Source: Ravibacter arvi
Lineage (GTDB): Bacteria > Bacteroidota > Bacteroidia > Cytophagales > Spirosomataceae
NCBI RefSeq assembly: GCF_039540405.1
Contig: NZ_BAABEY010000001.1
Span: forward strand, 186,001 to 250,000
Direction: 5' to 3'
DNA length: 64,000 nucleotides
Below the pieces are notes generated by a model. That model searched no databases, was not told the origin of the DNA, and saw only the letters and a list, made by a program, of their open reading frames with translations. Below, piece by piece: positions 61,501-64,000 of the stretch; position 1 is the stretch's first letter; each line of letters begins with the position of its first letter. The translations under genes and the position numbers were made by a program.

Positions 61501-61567
61501 CTGGAGCCGGCCTAATGAATAAAAGCGATGTATAGATGGCTCCAGGCAATCTATACATCGCTTTTAT
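61501..61567. terminator. Hairpin pair between the glycosyltransferase-like and nfeD genes
   Basis: A 19-bp perfect inverted repeat, ATAAAAGCGATGTATAGAT at 61519-61537 and its complement at 61549-61567, with an 11-base loop. The loop's GGCTCCAG (61538-61545) is also complementary to CTGGAGCC at 61501-61508, so a competing structure can form. Convergent position suggests termination for both genes; there is no clear T-run. Confidence 0.75.
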
Positions 61568-61582
61568 ATGGGGTGGGAGGGT

Positions 61583-62023
61583 TCAGGCGGCCTCTTCCAC
61601 CAGCAGTTTGATACCATCTGCTTTTACAATAGTTACTTTGCTGCCGGCTTCGATTCGGGTGTGCTTTGACGAAATGGCCATCCACTCGGCGCCCCGGTAA
61701 TAAATCCGGCCTTCTCCTTCGGCCGGGATGTCGCTGATGACCATCGCGGTTTCGCCGGCGTATTCACTGTATTCCTTCTGTTTGGATTGGCTCACCCATT
61801 TTTTTACCGGTTTTCTCAGCAGAATGGTAGTTCCGATTGAAATCAGCGAAAATATGATGATCTGGTACTCGAGCGAAGGTACGAGGCCGGTCGCGCTGAG
61901 TATGGCGGTGATAAACGCCGCAATGGCCAGGAATACGAAAACGAGGGCTACACTTACCAGTTCGGCGAACAGCATCAGCAATCCGATGATGAGCCAAATC
62001 TGGGGTAACGACAGGAAATCCAT
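61583..62023 (-). CDS. NfeD-like membrane protein
   Basis: 146 residues. Membrane segments near 10-30, 32-50 and 52-70 (LPQIWLIIGLLMLFAELVSVALVFVF and following) precede a soluble OB-fold domain (about 85-145) with MVISDIPAEGEGRIYYRGAEWMA, the NfeD beta-barrel motif. NfeD proteins work with an SPFH-family partner in membrane quality control. That partner, qmcA-like, ends 26 bp upstream on the same strand. Confidence 0.92.
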   Translation of the reverse strand: MDFLSLPQIWLIIGLLMLFAELVSVALVFVFLAIAAFITAILSATGLVPSLEYQIIIFSLISIGTTILLRKPVKKWVSQSKQKEYSEYAGETAMVISDIPAEGEGRIYYRGAEWMAISSKHTRIEAGSKVTIVKADGIKLLVEEAA

Positions 62024-62049
62024 GACAGTTGAAACTTGTGGGTACGTAT

Positions 62050-62964
62050 TTACTTTTTATTCGACTCTGATTTTACCACACTCATCGCAGATGCAATGAG
62101 CGAGCCCATGTCCGCAAAGTTAGCCGGAAGTATCAATGTATTATTGGTTTTGGCCAGTTTCCCGAACTGCTCTACCAGGTTTTCTGCAACTTTGAGCTGA
62201 ACCGCGTCCATTCCTCCCTCCGTATTGATCGCTCCCGCTACCAGCCGGATGCTTTGAGCCGTAGCCTCGGCCACCGAAAGCAAGGCGGCGGCCTCTCCTT
62301 CCGCCTCGTTGATCTGGCGTGCCCGGAGTCCTTCCGATTCCAGTACGACCTTTTGTTTCTGGCCTTCGGCCAGGTTAATCGCCGCCTGTTTCTCACCGTC
62401 GGATTGAAGAATGACCGCTCTTCTTTCCCTTTCTGCCTGCATTTGTTTCTCCATTGCCACCAATACGCTCTGGGGTGGTGTAATGTTTTTGATTTCGTAA
62501 CGCAGTACCTTCACCCCCCAGCTGATGGCAGCCTCGTCAATGGCCTGCACCACGGCGCGGTTGATGGTCATACGCTCTTCAAAGGTACGGTCCAGGTCGA
62601 GCTTGCCTATTTCGCTCCGCATGGTGGTTTGGGCCAGCTGGCTGACGGCGAAATTGTAGTCATTGATGCCGTAGGAGGCTTTCTGAGGGTCGATCACCTG
62701 GATGAAGATCACCCCGTCCATCCGGACCTGAACGTTGTCTTTGGTGATACAAATCTGTTCAGGAATGTCCAGCGCTTTTTCTTTCAGGCTATGTTTATAG
62801 GCAATCCGGTCGAAAAACGGGATGATAAAACTGATCCCGGGTTGAAGTACGCCATGAAATCGCCCCAGGCGTTCCATGATGTAGGCGCTTTGCTGCGGGA
62901 CCACCTTCACGGCCATTAAAAGCGTAACAACCACTATGACGAGTAAAACGTAGGCTACGGACAT
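62050..62964 (-). CDS. SPFH/Band 7 family protein, QmcA/paraslipin-like
   Basis: 304 residues from MSVAYVLLVIVVVTLLMAVK, one membrane segment. The open frame extends 21 codons upstream but would cover the promoter. The SPFH domain (about 25-190) has VPQQSAYIMERLGRFHGVLQPG and the QAIDEAAISWGVKVLRYEIKNI segment (partly quoted). A coiled-coil region rich in Ala/Glu follows (EKQMQAERERRAVILQSDGE). It probably oligomerises on the inner membrane and modulates a protease with the NfeD protein. Confidence 0.93.
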   Translation of the reverse strand: MSVAYVLLVIVVVTLLMAVKVVPQQSAYIMERLGRFHGVLQPGISFIIPFFDRIAYKHSLKEKALDIPEQICITKDNVQVRMDGVIFIQVIDPQKASYGINDYNFAVSQLAQTTMRSEIGKLDLDRTFEERMTINRAVVQAIDEAAISWGVKVLRYEIKNITPPQSVLVAMEKQMQAERERRAVILQSDGEKQAAINLAEGQKQKVVLESEGLRARQINEAEGEAAALLSVAEATAQSIRLVAGAINTEGGMDAVQLKVAENLVEQFGKLAKTNNTLILPANFADMGSLIASAMSVVKSESNKK

Positions 62965-62996
62965 ATAGTTTCGGGGTATATTATGAATTGTTTTCT

Positions 62997-63027
62997 TGAA
63001 GATACGGATGATATCCCCGTTTTGCAA
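62997..63027 (-). promoter_or_regulatory. Promoter of the qmcA-nfeD operon (TTG-N20-TATCTTCA)
   Basis: TTG (63027-63025) and, after exactly 20 bases, TATCTTCA (63004-62997), two bases off TAnnTTTG. The start at 62964 is 32 bases further. Confidence 0.6.
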
Positions 63028-63049
63028 CGATTATAGTGTAAACGTTTCA

Positions 63050-63068
63050 CTGCCGGTTTATACGGCAG
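63050..63068 (-). terminator. Short hairpin after the acyl-CoA dehydrogenase gene
   Basis: CTGCCG (63050-63055) pairs with CGGCAG (63063-63068) around GTTTATA, 31 bases beyond the stop. No T-run, weak. Confidence 0.35.
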
Positions 63069-63099
63069 GTAGCTGCTTTAAGCGGTAATGATTTCCCGG

Positions 63100-64000
63100 T
63101 TATTTCAGGATCTCGCGGGAAATGACCATTTTCTGTACTTCGCTGGTCCCTTCACCGATGGTGCATAACTTGCTGTCGCGGTAAAACTTTTCTACCGGAT
63201 AGTCTTTTGTGAAGCCATATCCGCCCAGTATCTGCACAGCTTCTCCGGTTACGCTCACAGCGGTTTCGGAGGCGTGATACTTGGCCACGGAGCTCGGCAA
63301 AGTCACATTTTCGCCCCGATCTTTAGCGGTCGCCGCCTGGTAGGTAAGCAGTGTCGCCGCTTGTATCTGGGTATACATATCAGCCAGCTTGAATGCTATT
63401 CCCTGGAAATGTGCAATCGGTTTTCCGAATTGTTCGCGTTCTTTCGCGTAGGCCAAAGCCGCTTCGTAAGCGCCCAGTGCGGTGCCGATGCTAAGCGAAG
63501 CGATAGAAATACGGCCGCCATCCAGGATTTTTAGCGCCTGGTGAAAGCCGTCGCCCACCTCACCGAGCCGCTGGGTATCGCTGATCCGGCAGTTTTCAAA
63601 GACGAGCTCCGTAGTTTCGGACGCGCGCATACCCAGCTTGTCCAACTTTTTGCCGGCTGAAAACCCGGGCGTGCCGCGCTCTACTACAAAGGCAGTCGCA
63701 TTGGATTTGGCGCCGCTTTCACCTGTGCGTGCGATGACCACCAGTACATCTCCGCTTTTTCCATGGGTGATAAAAGTTTTGCTGCCGTTCAGGGTCCAGG
63801 AGTCTCCGTCCCTCGAAGCAACGGTTTTCAGGTTGCCGGCATCCGAGCCTGAACCCGGTTCTGTAAGTCCCCAGGCGCCCAGCCACTCGCCTGATGCCAG
63901 CAGAGGTAAGTATTTTTGCTTCTGCGCTTCGTTTCCGAACATCAGGATGTGATTGGTGCAAAGGGAGTTATGGGCGGCCATAGAAAGCCCGATCGACGGA
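63100..64000 (-). CDS. Acyl-CoA dehydrogenase, C-terminal part (N-terminus outside window)
   Basis: About 300 codons are visible; the frame is open to the window edge (residues SIGLSMAAHNSLCTNH read in frame). The family hallmarks are the FAD-binding GAWGLTEPGSGSDAGNL block, the middle beta domain, and the C-terminal helical domain with GGRISIASLSIGTALGAYE, the LGGYGFTKDYPVEKFYRD signature and IGEGTSEVQKMVISREIL. The catalytic Glu of short-chain dehydrogenases is expected in the last block (GEGTSE-type). It oxidises an acyl-CoA at the alpha-beta bond, passing electrons to ETF. Chain length specificity is not inferable. Confidence 0.95.
   Translation of the reverse strand, partial: PSIGLSMAAHNSLCTNHILMFGNEAQKQKYLPLLASGEWLGAWGLTEPGSGSDAGNLKTVASRDGDSWTLNGSKTFITHGKSGDVLVVIARTGESGAKSNATAFVVERGTPGFSAGKKLDKLGMRASETTELVFENCRISDTQRLGEVGDGFHQALKILDGGRISIASLSIGTALGAYEAALAYAKEREQFGKPIAHFQGIAFKLADMYTQIQAATLLTYQAATAKDRGENVTLPSSVAKYHASETAVSVTGEAVQILGGYGFTKDYPVEKFYRDSKLCTIGEGTSEVQKMVISREILK

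Noticed and set aside
1..64000. tRNA, rRNA, tmRNA or riboswitch genes
   Set aside because: I looked in all gaps for a T-loop GGTTCRA motif with paired acceptor ends and for known rRNA sequence; none was convincing. A low-level search with tRNAscan-SE and Rfam would settle it.

Overview
The window reads as chromosomal DNA of a Bacteroidota bacterium, most likely order Cytophagales (Spirosoma/Dyadobacter-like; the genus is inference). The evidence is a SusC/SusD pair driven by an ECF sigma/FecR switch, two proteins ending in type IX secretion sorting domains, a Bacteroidota-type LptD, AhpC/AhpD, and promoters of the form TTG-N20-TAnnTTTG. No rRNA, tRNA, CRISPR, phage or transposase gene was recognised.

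Layout. (1) 1-13294, minus strand: a polysaccharide utilisation locus in the order ECF sigma, FecR, SusC with an STN domain, SusD, Tat-exported beta-propeller protein, heparinase II/III-like lyase, sulfatase, second sulfatase (cut by the window edge). The enzyme set points to a sulfated, uronic-acid-containing glycan. (2) 13641-16411: AhpD-like protein and 2-Cys peroxiredoxin with a clear promoter, then murF. (3) 16514-19966: a secreted FG-GAP/VCBS protein, then a large intergenic repeat array. (4) 19967-27938, minus: membrane fusion protein, RND permease, TolC-like protein, and the histidine kinase/response regulator pair that probably controls them. Four helically phased GGATTAG-like half-sites lie in front of tolC. 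(5) 28247-40835: porin, SGNH hydrolase, Nnr, a 49-residue membrane peptide, FUSC-type membrane protein, GH13 enzyme, MFS transporter, a second repeat element, thioredoxin-like protein, secreted SASA-type esterase. (6) 40999-50184: M16 peptidase, two-domain VOC protein, PlsC-like acyltransferase, an orphan DUF1549/DUF1553 cytochrome protein, uridine kinase. (7) 50185-51284: third and largest repeat array. (8) 51285-59987: TPR protein, epimerase, lptD, amidase, mlaD, ppx/gppA, rpsU (cell-envelope housekeeping). (9) 59988-61582: an AT-richer segment with a glycosyltransferase-like gene, bounded by hairpins that share a motif. (10) 61583-64000: nfeD, qmcA and a partial acyl-CoA dehydrogenase.

Most unusual are: (a) three intergenic arrays of one long palindromic repeat (unit about 168-173 bp, 4, 1 and 6 copies), which carry a related end module; (b) four intergenic tracts of degenerate heptamers in exact 7-bp phase; (c) the phased operator in front of the efflux operon; (d) an RND permease lacking two of the usual proton-relay residues; (e) the hairpin-bounded glycosyltransferase segment. 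No wholly new multi-gene system could be demonstrated. The repeat family is the best candidate for undescribed biology. Functions are assigned by reading motifs and remembering families; no database search was run.
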